Source: Piscinibacter sp047600445 (GTDB lineage: Bacteria; Pseudomonadota; Gammaproteobacteria; Burkholderiales; Burkholderiaceae_C). From it: a stretch of DNA of 64,000 nt. Both the position numbers and the translations under genes were made by a program. Below the pieces are notes generated by a model. The model was not told where the DNA came from and searched no databases. It saw nothing but the letters and a program-made list of their open reading frames with translations. Each line of letters begins with the position of its first letter. Positions within the stretch are counted from its first letter, which is position 1. The DNA lies in the NCBI RefSeq assembly GCF_047600445.1, contig NZ_JASGKT010000002.1:2356001-2420000 (forward strand). The letters run 5' to 3'. Positions 23,990 through 32,987 of the stretch are shown here, piece after piece.

Positions 23990-25027
23990 TCAGGCCGCCA
24001 GCGGATGCGCGGCGTTCCAGGACAGGCGCACGTCCTCGCCCGGCGCGTAGGGCCGGCTGTTGAACGCGGCTTCGGGCAGCATCACCGACACGCCCGTGGG
24101 GCCCGACGCGGCGCGCGCCTGCAGGCCCAGCAGCACGTAGGTGCCCTGGTACTCCACGTCGGTGATGGTCGCGGGGATCGGCGCCGCGGCGCCGAGTGCG
24201 GCCGGCGCTTCGGCCGGCGCGATCAGCATGCAGTCGTTGCGCACCGCGACCTTGCCGGCGCCGGTGTCGATGACGTTGTGCCCGCCCATGAAGCGCGCGA
24301 CGAATTCGGTGGCGGGCGCGTTGTAGATCCGGTGCGGCGAACCCACCTGCTCGATCAGCCCGTGGTTCATCACCACCATGGTGTCGGCCAGCGCCATCGC
24401 CTCTTCCTGGCTGTGCGTGACGTGGATGAAGGTCAGCCCCAGCTCCTTCTGCCAGCGCCGCAGCTCGGCGCGCATCTGGATGCGCAGGAAGGGGTCCAGC
24501 GCCGACAGCGGCTCGTCGAGCAGCAGCACGCGCGGCTGCGTGATCAGCGCGCGCGCCAGCGCCACGCGCTGCTGCTGCCCGCCCGACAGCTCGCCCGGCT
24601 TGCGCTGCGCGAGGTGGCCCATGGCCACGCGCTCCAGCAGGTCCTGCGCCTTGGCGTGGCGCTCGGCCTTGGCCACGCCTTTCATCTTCAGGCTGAAGGC
24701 CACGTTGTCGAGCGCGCTCAGGTGCGGGAACAGCGCGAAGCTCTGGAACATCATCGCCGTGCCGCGCGCGGCGGCGGGCAGGTCGGTGATGTTGCGGTTC
24801 TCCAGCAGGATGTCGCCGCTGGTCACGCTCTCGTGGCCGGCGATCATGCGCAGCGTGCTGCTCTTGCCGCAGCCCGACGGGCCCAGCAGGCAGCAGTAGC
24901 TGCCCGAGGCGATGCGCAGGTCGATGCCGTCCACCGCGGCGGCGCCGCCGGCATACCGCTTGGTCAGCGCGATCAGTTCGACGGCGGCGGGCGGCGCAGG
25001 CTCTTGCGCGGGGGCAACGGCATCCAT
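23990..25027 (-). CDS. ABC transporter ATPase, PotA-like
   Basis: A 345-residue ATPase. Walker A is GPSGCGKSS, the Q-loop is in MMFQSFALFPHLS, the signature is LSGGQQQR and Walker B is LLLDEPLSALD; a C-terminal TOBE domain (about residues 270-345) contains the EYQGTYVLLGLQA strand. This layout is that of PotA/FbpC-like importers. The ATG at 25027 follows AAGAAGGG; an in-frame extension to 25099 would read through the inverted-repeat operator and was rejected. It is the first gene of the transporter-regulator-racemase operon. Confidence 0.93.
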   Translation of the reverse strand: MDAVAPAQEPAPPAAVELIALTKRYAGGAAAVDGIDLRIASGSYCCLLGPSGCGKSSTLRMIAGHESVTSGDILLENRNITDLPAAARGTAMMFQSFALFPHLSALDNVAFSLKMKGVAKAERHAKAQDLLERVAMGHLAQRKPGELSGGQQQRVALARALITQPRVLLLDEPLSALDPFLRIQMRAELRRWQKELGLTFIHVTHSQEEAMALADTMVVMNHGLIEQVGSPHRIYNAPATEFVARFMGGHNVIDTGAGKVAVRNDCMLIAPAEAPAALGAAAPIPATITDVEYQGTYVLLGLQARAASGPTGVSVMLPEAAFNSRPYAPGEDVRLSWNAAHPLAA

Positions 25028-25060
25028 GCCGGCCCTTCTTGCATCAGGCGTGCCAGGTTT

Positions 25061-25091
25061 TGTACGCATTCTTCGGGTGCAAATGCGTACA
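25061..25091. promoter_or_regulatory. Inverted-repeat operator candidate of the transporter operon
   Basis: Perfect 10-base arms TGTACGCATT (25061-25070) and AATGCGTACA (25082-25091) are separated by 11 bases. The element lies 34-64 bases upstream of the ATPase start and overlaps where its promoter should be (TTGTAC and ATGCGT hexamers 17 bases apart on the minus strand). Each arm contains GTAC, in line with the GT-N-AC core seen in operators of FadR-subfamily GntR proteins. The FCD regulator encoded at the end of the operon is the obvious ligand. Confidence 0.65.
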
Positions 25092-25162
25092 ACGCGCACT
25101 GCGACTGGGCGCGCAGGCGTCTTGCGGGTGCTTCGGGATCAATAGGCCCTAGCATCCGCACC

Positions 25163-25813
25163 ATGAGCGACAAACCCTCTTCCATCGCCGACCTGCGCAA
25201 GAGCTACGAGCGCGACGAACTCGACGAGACCGCCAGCGCCGAGCAGCCGCTGCAGCAGTTCGAGCGCTGGTTCCAGCAGGCGCTGGCCGCCGAACTGCCC
25301 GAGCCGAACGCGATGACGCTGGCCAGCGTCGGCGCCGACGGCCGGCCGTCGACGCGCATCGTGCTGATCAAGGGCTACGACGCGCGCGGCATCGTCTGGT
25401 ACACCAACTACGACAGCCGCAAGGGCCGCGAGCTGGCCGGCAACCCGCACGCCGCGCTGCAGTTCCACTGGGTCGAGCTGGAGCGCGTGGTGCGCATCGA
25501 GGGGCGCGTCGAGAAGGTCGGCGCCGAGGAATCCGACGCCTACTTCGCCTCGCGCCCGCTCGATTCGCGCATCGGCGCCTGGGCCTCGCCGCAGAGCCAG
25601 GTGATCGCCTCGCGCGCCGTGCTGGTCGCCGCCGCGGCGCGCTACGGCGCGCAGTTCCTGCTGAACCCGCCGCGCCCGCCGCACTGGGGCGGCTTCCGGC
25701 TGGTGCCGGACCGCTGGGAGTTCTGGCAGGGCCGCAAGTCGCGCCTGCACGACCGGCTGCGCTACCGGCTCGACGAGGCCGGGCACTGGCTGCGCGAGCG
25801 GCTCGCGCCCTGA
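25163..25813 (+). CDS. pdxH: Pyridoxamine 5'-phosphate oxidase
   Basis: A 216-residue FMN enzyme that oxidises pyridoxamine or pyridoxine 5'-phosphate to pyridoxal 5'-phosphate. It begins with IADLRKSYERDELDE, the family N-terminus. FMN-binding segments are RIVLIKGYDARGIVWYTNYDSRKG (in part) and ESDAYFASRPLDSRIGAWAS; the C-terminus carries the PPHWGGFRLVP and FWQGRKSRLHDR motifs with the active-site Arg and His. Length is typical. It stands alone on the plus strand, divergent from the ABC operon (135-base spacer) and 6 bases from the convergent ZnuD-like gene. Confidence 0.97.
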   Translation: MSDKPSSIADLRKSYERDELDETASAEQPLQQFERWFQQALAAELPEPNAMTLASVGADGRPSTRIVLIKGYDARGIVWYTNYDSRKGRELAGNPHAALQFHWVELERVVRIEGRVEKVGAEESDAYFASRPLDSRIGAWASPQSQVIASRAVLVAAAARYGAQFLLNPPRPPHWGGFRLVPDRWEFWQGRKSRLHDRLRYRLDEAGHWLRERLAP

Positions 25814-25819
25814 CCCCGT

Positions 25820-27739
25820 TCAGAAGTTCACGCGCAGCCCGGCGCTCAGGGCGCGACCCGGCAGTGGCGCCAGATCGCGCACCGTGGCGATGCTCGCCGC
25901 GTTGCGCGCCAGCACGTTGCCGACGTTGCCGAGCTTGACGAAAGCGAGCCCCCAGTCGAAACGGTGCGCGGCCGAGAGGTCGAGCAGCGTGTAGCCCGGC
26001 GTGGCAGTGTCGGTGGCCGGCACGCGGCTTTGCCGCTGCACGCCGGTCAGCGCCGCCGCCAGCGTCCACGGCCCGTGCAGCGCCTGCACGCCCAGGCGCA
26101 GCCGCGCCGGCGCGATGCGCGCCAGCGGCTCGTTGCGGGCCAGGTCGTCGCCGCGCACGAGGTCGAGCTGCGCATCCAGGTCGAAGGCCCAGGCGTCGGC
26201 CGCGATGCGGTGCCTGGCCTGCGCCTCGATGCCGCGCAGCCGCGCGCGCGTGGCGCGGAACTCGTACTCGGGCAGGTCTTCGACCACTGCGCCGCTGGCG
26301 GCCAGCGTCACGTAGCGCGAGAAGCGCGCGTCGAACACGCCCAGGCGCGCCTCGCTCGCGCCATCGCTCCAGCGCAGCGCCGCGTCGATGTTGCGGCCGC
26401 GTTCGGTGCGCAGGCCCGGGTCGCCGCGCTCGTAGGCCGCGGTGGCGACGTGCACGCCGTCGGCGTACAGCTCGAAGGAGGTCGGCGCGCGCTCGCTGTG
26501 CGCCAGCGAGGCGGTGAAGCTCCAGTTCGGCGCGAACTTCCACAGGTTGGCGATCGAGCCGCTGGCCAGCGTGAAGCGGCGCGCCGGGGTGCTGTCGTCG
26601 GCCAGGGCCACCTGCACGCGCTCGGCGCGCGCGCCGAAGCTCAGCGTGCCCAGCGGCCAGGGCGTCTCCTCGAACACGAAGGCCGCGGCGCGGCGCGTGA
26701 GGGTCGAAGGCACGAAGGCCTCCTCGCCGAGCGCCGAGAAGTCGCTGCGCTCCCACTGCGCGCCCAGCACGCCGCGCAGCGTGCCCAGCGGCGCGTGCGT
26801 GGCCTCGACGCGCGCCTCGCTGCCGCGCGTGGCGAAGGTGGTGCCGACCTCGCCGTCCTCGATCTCCTGGTGTTCGTACACCGTGCGGCCGAAACGCGCG
26901 CGCACGCTCTCCAGCACGCCGGGCAGCTCGCGCCATTCGCCTTCGAGCGCGAGGTGGTCGCGCTTCATGTCGACGGTCACGTCGGGCTCGACGACGATGC
27001 CGTAGCGGTTCTCGTAGCGGTCCAGCGCGAGGCCGACGTGGCCGCTGCCGAACACGTAGGACGCGCCCAGCGCGCCGCCGCGCGCGCGCGAGCCGGAGTT
27101 GTCCACGCGGCCGCCGGGCACGCGCAGGTCGTCGGTCTCGCGCGCGAAGGCGTCGGCGTGCAGCGCCCAGCGGCCGTCGCCGGTCTCGACCAGCGCGGCT
27201 CCGCCGCGTTCGCGCGCCGCGCCGCCCAGGCGCACTTCGGCCGCGCCGCCGGGCTGCGTCAGCGCCGTCTTCGGGATGCGGTTGTCGATGGCGTTGACCA
27301 CGCCGCCGATCGCGCTGCCGCCGTACAGCAGCGCCGCCGGGCCGCGCAGCACCTCGATGCGTTCGACCGCCAGCGGGTCGATGGGCACCGCGTGGTCGTT
27401 GCTCAGCGTGGATGCATCGAAGGATGCACTGGCGTTGCTCAGCACGCGCACGCGCTCGCCGTCCAGGCCGCGCAGCATCGGCCGGTTCGCGTTCGGGCCG
27501 AACCAGCTCGTCGAGACGCCGGGCTGGTCGGCCAGCGTCTCGGCCAGCGAGCTGCCGCGGCGCAGCACCAGGCCGTCGCCGGCCAGCACCGAGGCGGGCT
27601 GCGCGGGTTCGTCGGAGCGCAAGGGGTTGCCGGTGACGATCACCGTGTCGAGTTGCTGCGCGTTCTGCGCCTGCGCGGCGGACGCGAGCGTGGCCAGAGC
27701 CAGGGCGGCACGCAGCCGCCAGGAGAAGGAGGAGGACAT
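25820..27739 (-). CDS. TonB-dependent receptor, ZnuD-like
   Basis: A 639-residue outer-membrane receptor. A signal peptide ends at AAQA (about residue 24); a TonB-box-like QLDTVIVTGNPL follows. The plug carries WFGPNANRPMLRGLDGERVR and IERIEVLRGPAALLYGGSAIGG, a combination I know from the zinc receptor ZnuD. The barrel ends in GRALSAGLRVNF with a terminal Phe. I see no histidine-rich external loop of the kind found in neisserial ZnuD, so the metal is uncertain. It is 84 bases downstream of a small His-containing secreted protein gene, and a strong GC hairpin lies in that gap. Confidence 0.85.
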   Translation of the reverse strand: MSSSFSWRLRAALALATLASAAQAQNAQQLDTVIVTGNPLRSDEPAQPASVLAGDGLVLRRGSSLAETLADQPGVSTSWFGPNANRPMLRGLDGERVRVLSNASASFDASTLSNDHAVPIDPLAVERIEVLRGPAALLYGGSAIGGVVNAIDNRIPKTALTQPGGAAEVRLGGAARERGGAALVETGDGRWALHADAFARETDDLRVPGGRVDNSGSRARGGALGASYVFGSGHVGLALDRYENRYGIVVEPDVTVDMKRDHLALEGEWRELPGVLESVRARFGRTVYEHQEIEDGEVGTTFATRGSEARVEATHAPLGTLRGVLGAQWERSDFSALGEEAFVPSTLTRRAAAFVFEETPWPLGTLSFGARAERVQVALADDSTPARRFTLASGSIANLWKFAPNWSFTASLAHSERAPTSFELYADGVHVATAAYERGDPGLRTERGRNIDAALRWSDGASEARLGVFDARFSRYVTLAASGAVVEDLPEYEFRATRARLRGIEAQARHRIAADAWAFDLDAQLDLVRGDDLARNEPLARIAPARLRLGVQALHGPWTLAAALTGVQRQSRVPATDTATPGYTLLDLSAAHRFDWGLAFVKLGNVGNVLARNAASIATVRDLAPLPGRALSAGLRVNF

Positions 27740-27772
27740 GAACGGGCTTTCATCGCATGAAGTCGAACAGCG

Positions 27773-27803
27773 CCGCGCCGCCGGCGCGAAGCCGGCGGCG
27801 CGG
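27773..27803. other. 12-bp GC hairpin before the ZnuD-like gene
   Basis: Perfect arms CCGCGCCGCCGG (27773-27784) and CCGGCGGCGCGG (27792-27803) enclose a seven-base loop. No T tract follows on either strand, so it is not a standard terminator. Lying 34 bases upstream of the receptor start on the minus strand, it could lower readthrough, protect the upstream mRNA end or hide the start region. Confidence 0.6.
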
Positions 27804-27823
27804 TCGGGTGGCTTGGGGGGACT

Positions 27824-28149
27824 TCAGGCCCGGGGCGGGCCGCGTGCGAGAAAACCGGCCGCCTGCGGCGCGAAGCGGCCGGCGGGCAGTTGCGCGTCCG
27901 GGTGACCGGGCAGCGAGGGGCCGTCGAACGCGGCCGGCGCGCCGAAGGCGATGTCGGCATGCGCCAACTGGTCGAACAACTGGCACTGCGCGTCGCCCTC
28001 GTCGTGGCCGGCGAAGGATCCGGCGGCCGCACCGGCGCGGGCCTGCGCGTGCGCATGCACGACGCCGTGCCACAGGCCGACGGCCTGCAGCATCAGCATC
28101 GCCGCCGCGATCAGCGGCAGCGCGATGCGGCGAAGGCCTTGCCGGCGGC

Positions 28150-28153
<4 letters not shown>
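27824..28153 (-). CDS. Small secreted His/Cys protein, DUF2946-like
   Basis: A 109-residue protein with a basic N-terminus and a hydrophobic leader (about residues 8-30, RIALPLIAAAMLMLQAVGLW). It is followed by a His-rich stretch HGVVHAHAQA, then GHDEGDAQCQLFDQLAHAD. The size, the leader and the His plus Cys pattern recall DUF2946-type proteins found beside metal receptors, but a CxxC is missing and the match is tentative. Its ATG overlaps the msrA stop (ATGA), and the ZnuD-like receptor follows, so a role in periplasmic metal handling is plausible. Function unknown. Confidence 0.65.
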
Positions 28154-28689
<536 letters not shown>

Positions 28690-28700
28690 GGCCCGACACC

Positions 28701-30821
28701 TTAACGGAATTCGTACTTGGCCGTGAACGAGGCGATCCAATTCCGCGGCAGCGCGGGTTCGAAGAAGCGGCCGTTGCCGTCGTTGACGATCACCGAGCCG
28801 GCGTAGCGCTTGTCGGCGGCGTTCTCCAGGCGCAGCAACTGGGCGAAGGTCCAGTTGCCCACGCTCTGGGCGAAGCCGGTGCGCAGGTTCACCACCGTGG
28901 CGGCCGGCGCGGCGTCGCCGTTGGCGTCGTTGACGTAGAGCTTGCCCACGTGCACCGCCTCCAGCGCGGCGTTGAAGCCGCCCCAGGCCGCCTTGGGCGT
29001 CCAGGCCAGTTCGGCGAAGGCGCTGCGCTCGGGCGTGCCGGGCAGGCGGTTGCCGGCCGGGATGGTGACGGCGGCCGCGCCGCTGCCGCTGACGAAGGGA
29101 TCTTCGAAGCGCGCGCGCAGCGCGGTCAGGCTCAGCGTGGCGCGCAGCGTCTCGGCCCACTGGCCGGTGTACATGAACTCGGCGCCGCGCCGGCTGGTGC
29201 GCCCGGCGTTCTTGAAGGTGGTGCGGCCGCCGAGGTTGGTGTCGGTGACGATCTCGTCGCGCGTGGCGATGTCGAACAGCGCCATGTCGACGCGGTGCCC
29301 GGCCGCCGGCTTCCACTTCGCGCCGATCTCGGCGTGGCGGCTGCGCGAGGCCTTCAGCTCGGTGTTCAGCCCGGTCAGCCCGCCGGCGCGGTACGACAGC
29401 TCGGTGAAGGTCGGCGTCTCGAAGCCGCGCCCGGCGTTGGCGTACAGGTGCAGCTCGGTGCTGGCGCGCCAGGTCAGGCCCAGCACCGGGTTGGTGGCGC
29501 GGTAGTCGACGCCGCCGCTGTCGTCGGGGTTGGCGGCGGTGATGAAGCGGTCGTCGCTCTCGAACTTCACGGCGCTGCGGCGCACGCCGGCGGTGGCGGT
29601 CAGCGAGGCCAGCAGGTCGACGCCGGCCTGCGCGTACACGTCGGTGCTGCGCACGGTGTTCAGCTCGTCGCGCTTGAGCGCGCCCTGCACGCCGGCGTTG
29701 TTGACGTAGCCCTGGCGGTCTTCCTTGCTGCGGTCGTGCTCCAGGCCGGCGGTCAGGCGCAGCAGGCGAGCGTCGGCCAGCCTGACCTCGTGCGCGAGCT
29801 GCACGCCCAGGCCCATGAAGGTGCGCGAGAAGTCGACCGTGCCGCCCGAACCGGTGGGCGAGGTCTGCGCCGGCGCGGTCGGCGGCACCGAGAGCTTGTT
29901 GTAGAGGCTGCGGTCGCCGGCGTACAGGCGCGTGCTCAGCGAGGTCGCGTCGCCGAGCCGGCGCTCGTAGACGGCGCCGATCTGCTGCTGGCCGACCACC
30001 TTGCTGGCGTCCTGCGACTTGACGATCGCCGCCGCCTGGCGCGGGTTGGCCTGCCAGTCGGCGCGCGTCAGGCCGGCCGGGTCCTTGGACAGCGGCTGGT
30101 CGTAGGAATTCGCCACCAGGCTGATGCTGGAATCCGCGTCGATCGCGCGCTGCCACTTGGCGTTGAACTGCGTGCGCTCGGCGGCGGCCTGCTCGCGCCA
30201 GCCGCTGGTGGCGAAGCGCATCGCGTCGATCACCACGCTGTCGCGCTCGCCGTTGTGGCCGAACTTGATGGCCTCGCGGTTCTGGTTCCACCGGCCCAGG
30301 GCCAGGCCGGCGGTGACGGTGGGCACGCTCGCGTCGGTGCCGCTGAACACCTGCACCACGCCGCCGGCGGCGTTGCCGTAGAGCTGCGCCAGCGGACCGC
30401 GCAGCACCTCGATGCGCTGCGCCGAGCCGAGCGCGATGGCCGAGGCCTGGCCCTGGCCGTCGGGCATGGTCGCCGGGATGCCGTCGACGATCAGCCGCAC
30501 GCCGCGGATGCCGAAGGTCGAGCGCGAGCCGAAGCCGCGGATCGAGAGCTGCAGGTCCTGCGCGTAGTTCTGCCGGTTCAGCACGCTGATGCCGGGCACG
30601 CGGTTGAGCGCTTCCGACAGGTTGACCTGCATGCCGCCGCTGTCGATGACGTCGCGGCCGATCGCGGTGATCGCCGCCGGCGCGTCGAAGCTGCTCTGGC
30701 GCGTGCGCTCGGCGCTGACGACCACCGGGTCGAGTTCGGTGACGGAGGGCGTCTGCGCCGCGGCCGGAAAGGCCGCGGCCAGCGACAGGGTGAGGGTGGA
30801 CAGGGCGGCGGGCTGTTTCAT
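28701..30821 (-). CDS. TonB-dependent receptor, FecA/siderophore-like
   Basis: A 706-residue outer-membrane receptor. The signal peptide ends at PAAAQ (about residue 23) and the TonB box is probably in ELDPVVVSAERT. The plug contains LSIRGFGSRSTFGIRGVRLI and RIEVLRGPLAQLYGNAAGGVVQVF. The 22-strand barrel ends FTAKYEFR; the last strand lacks a terminal Phe but has the alternating pattern with Phe two residues before the end. Its closest look is to ferric siderophore or ferric citrate type receptors. It is 12 bases after opgH and 11 before msrA, so it may be cotranscribed with both. Ligand unknown. Confidence 0.88.
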   Translation of the reverse strand: MKQPAALSTLTLSLAAAFPAAAQTPSVTELDPVVVSAERTRQSSFDAPAAITAIGRDVIDSGGMQVNLSEALNRVPGISVLNRQNYAQDLQLSIRGFGSRSTFGIRGVRLIVDGIPATMPDGQGQASAIALGSAQRIEVLRGPLAQLYGNAAGGVVQVFSGTDASVPTVTAGLALGRWNQNREAIKFGHNGERDSVVIDAMRFATSGWREQAAAERTQFNAKWQRAIDADSSISLVANSYDQPLSKDPAGLTRADWQANPRQAAAIVKSQDASKVVGQQQIGAVYERRLGDATSLSTRLYAGDRSLYNKLSVPPTAPAQTSPTGSGGTVDFSRTFMGLGVQLAHEVRLADARLLRLTAGLEHDRSKEDRQGYVNNAGVQGALKRDELNTVRSTDVYAQAGVDLLASLTATAGVRRSAVKFESDDRFITAANPDDSGGVDYRATNPVLGLTWRASTELHLYANAGRGFETPTFTELSYRAGGLTGLNTELKASRSRHAEIGAKWKPAAGHRVDMALFDIATRDEIVTDTNLGGRTTFKNAGRTSRRGAEFMYTGQWAETLRATLSLTALRARFEDPFVSGSGAAAVTIPAGNRLPGTPERSAFAELAWTPKAAWGGFNAALEAVHVGKLYVNDANGDAAPAATVVNLRTGFAQSVGNWTFAQLLRLENAADKRYAGSVIVNDGNGRFFEPALPRNWIASFTAKYEFR

Positions 30822-30833
30822 GAGCCCGCGAGG

Positions 30834-32987
30834 CTACGCAAAGGCCGGGTGCGCCGCGACGGGGTTTGTGGTTAGAGATTTTCTGGAGGCGGCGAGCTGG
30901 TCGCGCAGCGCCACCATGCTCTGCGGCTCGGCCAGCAGGCGCAGCCGGTCGGCGCGGCCGAGCCGCACGGTGTCGCGCTCGACCAGCCCGGCCACCAGCA
31001 GCCGCCGCGCGCGGCCGCGACTGCCCCAGGCGGTGTCGCGCGCGCCGGGCGCCTGGCGCACCACCTCGAACAGCCAGGGGTCGGTGAGCGTGTCCAGCCA
31101 GCCCGGCGCGGGCGCGGCGCGGCGCGCGAACTGCCAGGCCTGGCGCAGCACGCGCGGCGCGCAGTGCTCCTCGGGCGTCATCAGCAGGCGATGCGCCAGC
31201 GCGCGGCAGCCCAGCGAGGCGCGGCTGGTCCACACGACGAAGGGCACCGCCAGCGCGATCGGCAGCACCACCGGCGCGAGCCACAGCGCGGCGCGCGGCT
31301 CGATCAGCGCCAGCGAGGCCAGCAGCGCCAGCGCGAACACCGACAGCGGGCCGAAGCGGCGCAGCGCCTCGCCCCAGGCGATGTCGCTGGCCTCGCGCGG
31401 CGGCGACTTCCATTCCAGCTTCAGCCCGGTCAGCGCGCCCAGCACGAACAGGCTGTGCGCCACCATGCGCACCGGCGCGCTGAGCACCGACAGCGCCGCC
31501 TCGACCAGCGCGCCGCGCAGCAGCGCCGCGCGGCCGCCGTACTGGCGCTCGGCGCCGGTCAGCAGCAGCGCGGCCACGCCGGCCACGCGCGGCAGTGCCA
31601 GCATCGCCAGGGTGGCCAGCCACAGCGCCGCGGCGCCGGGCGGCACGCTGCCCGGCACGCCGGCCACGGCCGCGCCGCCGGTCAGCCACAGCGCCGAGCC
31701 GAACAGCAGGAAGGCCAGCCACAGCGGCGCCGACAGGTAGGCCATCGCGCCGGTGAGCAGCATCGCGCGGTGCACGCCGTGCAGGCCCGGCTCGGTCACC
31801 AGGCGCGCGTTCTGCAGGTTGCCCTGGCACCAGCGGCGGTCGCGCTGCAGTTCGTCGAGCAGGTTGGCCGGCTGCTGCTCGTAGCTGCCCTCGATGTCGT
31901 CGACCAGCCAGACGTGCCAGCCGGCGCGGCGCATCAGCGCGGCCTCGACGAAGTCGTGCGAGAGGATCTCGCCGGAGAGCCCGCCGCGCCCGGGCAGCAG
32001 CGCCAGCGCGCAGTGCTTCATGAAGGGCTCGACGCGGATGATCGCGTTGTGCCCCCAGTAGTGCGACTCGCCGAGCTGCCACCAGCGCATGCCGGCGCTG
32101 AACAGCCGCCCGGTGACGCGCCCGGCGAACTGCTGCGCGCGCGCGTGCAGCGTGCTGACGCCGCAGGCGCGCGGCGCGCTCTGCACGATGCCGGCGTCGG
32201 GGTGGGCCTCCATCAGCCGCACCATCGCGACCAGCGCGTCGCCGCTCATCACGCTGTCGGCGTCGAGCACCACCATGTAGCGGTAGTTGCGGCCCCAGCG
32301 GCGGCAGAAGTCGGCCACGTTGCCCGACTTGCGCCGCGTGCGCCGGGTGCGCCAGCGGTAGTGCACACGCGCGCCCTCGCCCAGCGCGTCGCGCAGCTCG
32401 GCCCAGGCGGCCAGCTCGGCGGCGCGCAGGCCGGGGTCGTTGGTGTCGGACAGCACGTAGACGTCGAACAGGCTGGCCACGCCGGTGGCCGCCAGCGACT
32501 CGCAGCTCGCGCGCAGGCCGCCGAACACCGCCGCGACGTTCTCGTTGCAGATCGGCATGACGATCGCGGTGCGCGCGTCCACGCTCAGCGGCGCATGGCC
32601 GGCGCCGCGCGCGGTGAGCGCGTGCGGGTCGCCGCGCCACAGCACCCAGGCGCCCATCATCGCGGTGGCGAAGCCGGCCGCCACCCAGGCGAACAGCAGC
32701 GCGAACAGCAGCACCTGCGCGATGCGCAGCGCCGCCGGGCCGCCCTCGGGCAGCGTATGCAGCAGCAAGGCGGTGGCGGCCACGGCGCTGCCGACGACGA
32801 TCGCCGTCAGCACCGCGCGCCGGCGCGCCGCGGCGCGCTGCCACGGTTGCATGGCGCCGCGCTGGGCGGGCGGTTCGGCGCGGCCGGCGAGCAGGTCGAG
32901 CAGCCCGGCGAAGAAGCCGCGCCACGGGCGCGCCACCATCGGGCCGCGCCGCAGCGGCGGCATGCTGCAACCGCAGCCGGCGTTCAT
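30834..32987 (-). CDS. opgH: Glucans biosynthesis glucosyltransferase OpgH/MdoH
   Basis: A 717-residue inner-membrane GT2 enzyme that polymerises the beta-1,2 glucan backbone of osmoregulated periplasmic glucans from UDP-glucose. Two N-terminal helices (about residues 45-105) precede the catalytic domain. That domain has IVMPICNENVAAVFGG, the DxD-type LDADSVMSGD, the acceptor SHDFVEAALMRRAGW and the QRDRRWCQGNLQ (QxxRW) motif; further membrane helices follow. The ATG at 32987 overlaps the opgG stop (ATGA); another ATG at 33011 gives eight more residues. It is shorter than the E. coli enzyme (about 850), as is common outside enterics. Confidence 0.95.
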   Translation of the reverse strand: MNAGCGCSMPPLRRGPMVARPWRGFFAGLLDLLAGRAEPPAQRGAMQPWQRAAARRRAVLTAIVVGSAVAATALLLHTLPEGGPAALRIAQVLLFALLFAWVAAGFATAMMGAWVLWRGDPHALTARGAGHAPLSVDARTAIVMPICNENVAAVFGGLRASCESLAATGVASLFDVYVLSDTNDPGLRAAELAAWAELRDALGEGARVHYRWRTRRTRRKSGNVADFCRRWGRNYRYMVVLDADSVMSGDALVAMVRLMEAHPDAGIVQSAPRACGVSTLHARAQQFAGRVTGRLFSAGMRWWQLGESHYWGHNAIIRVEPFMKHCALALLPGRGGLSGEILSHDFVEAALMRRAGWHVWLVDDIEGSYEQQPANLLDELQRDRRWCQGNLQNARLVTEPGLHGVHRAMLLTGAMAYLSAPLWLAFLLFGSALWLTGGAAVAGVPGSVPPGAAALWLATLAMLALPRVAGVAALLLTGAERQYGGRAALLRGALVEAALSVLSAPVRMVAHSLFVLGALTGLKLEWKSPPREASDIAWGEALRRFGPLSVFALALLASLALIEPRAALWLAPVVLPIALAVPFVVWTSRASLGCRALAHRLLMTPEEHCAPRVLRQAWQFARRAAPAPGWLDTLTDPWLFEVVRQAPGARDTAWGSRGRARRLLVAGLVERDTVRLGRADRLRLLAEPQSMVALRDQLAASRKSLTTNPVAAHPAFA

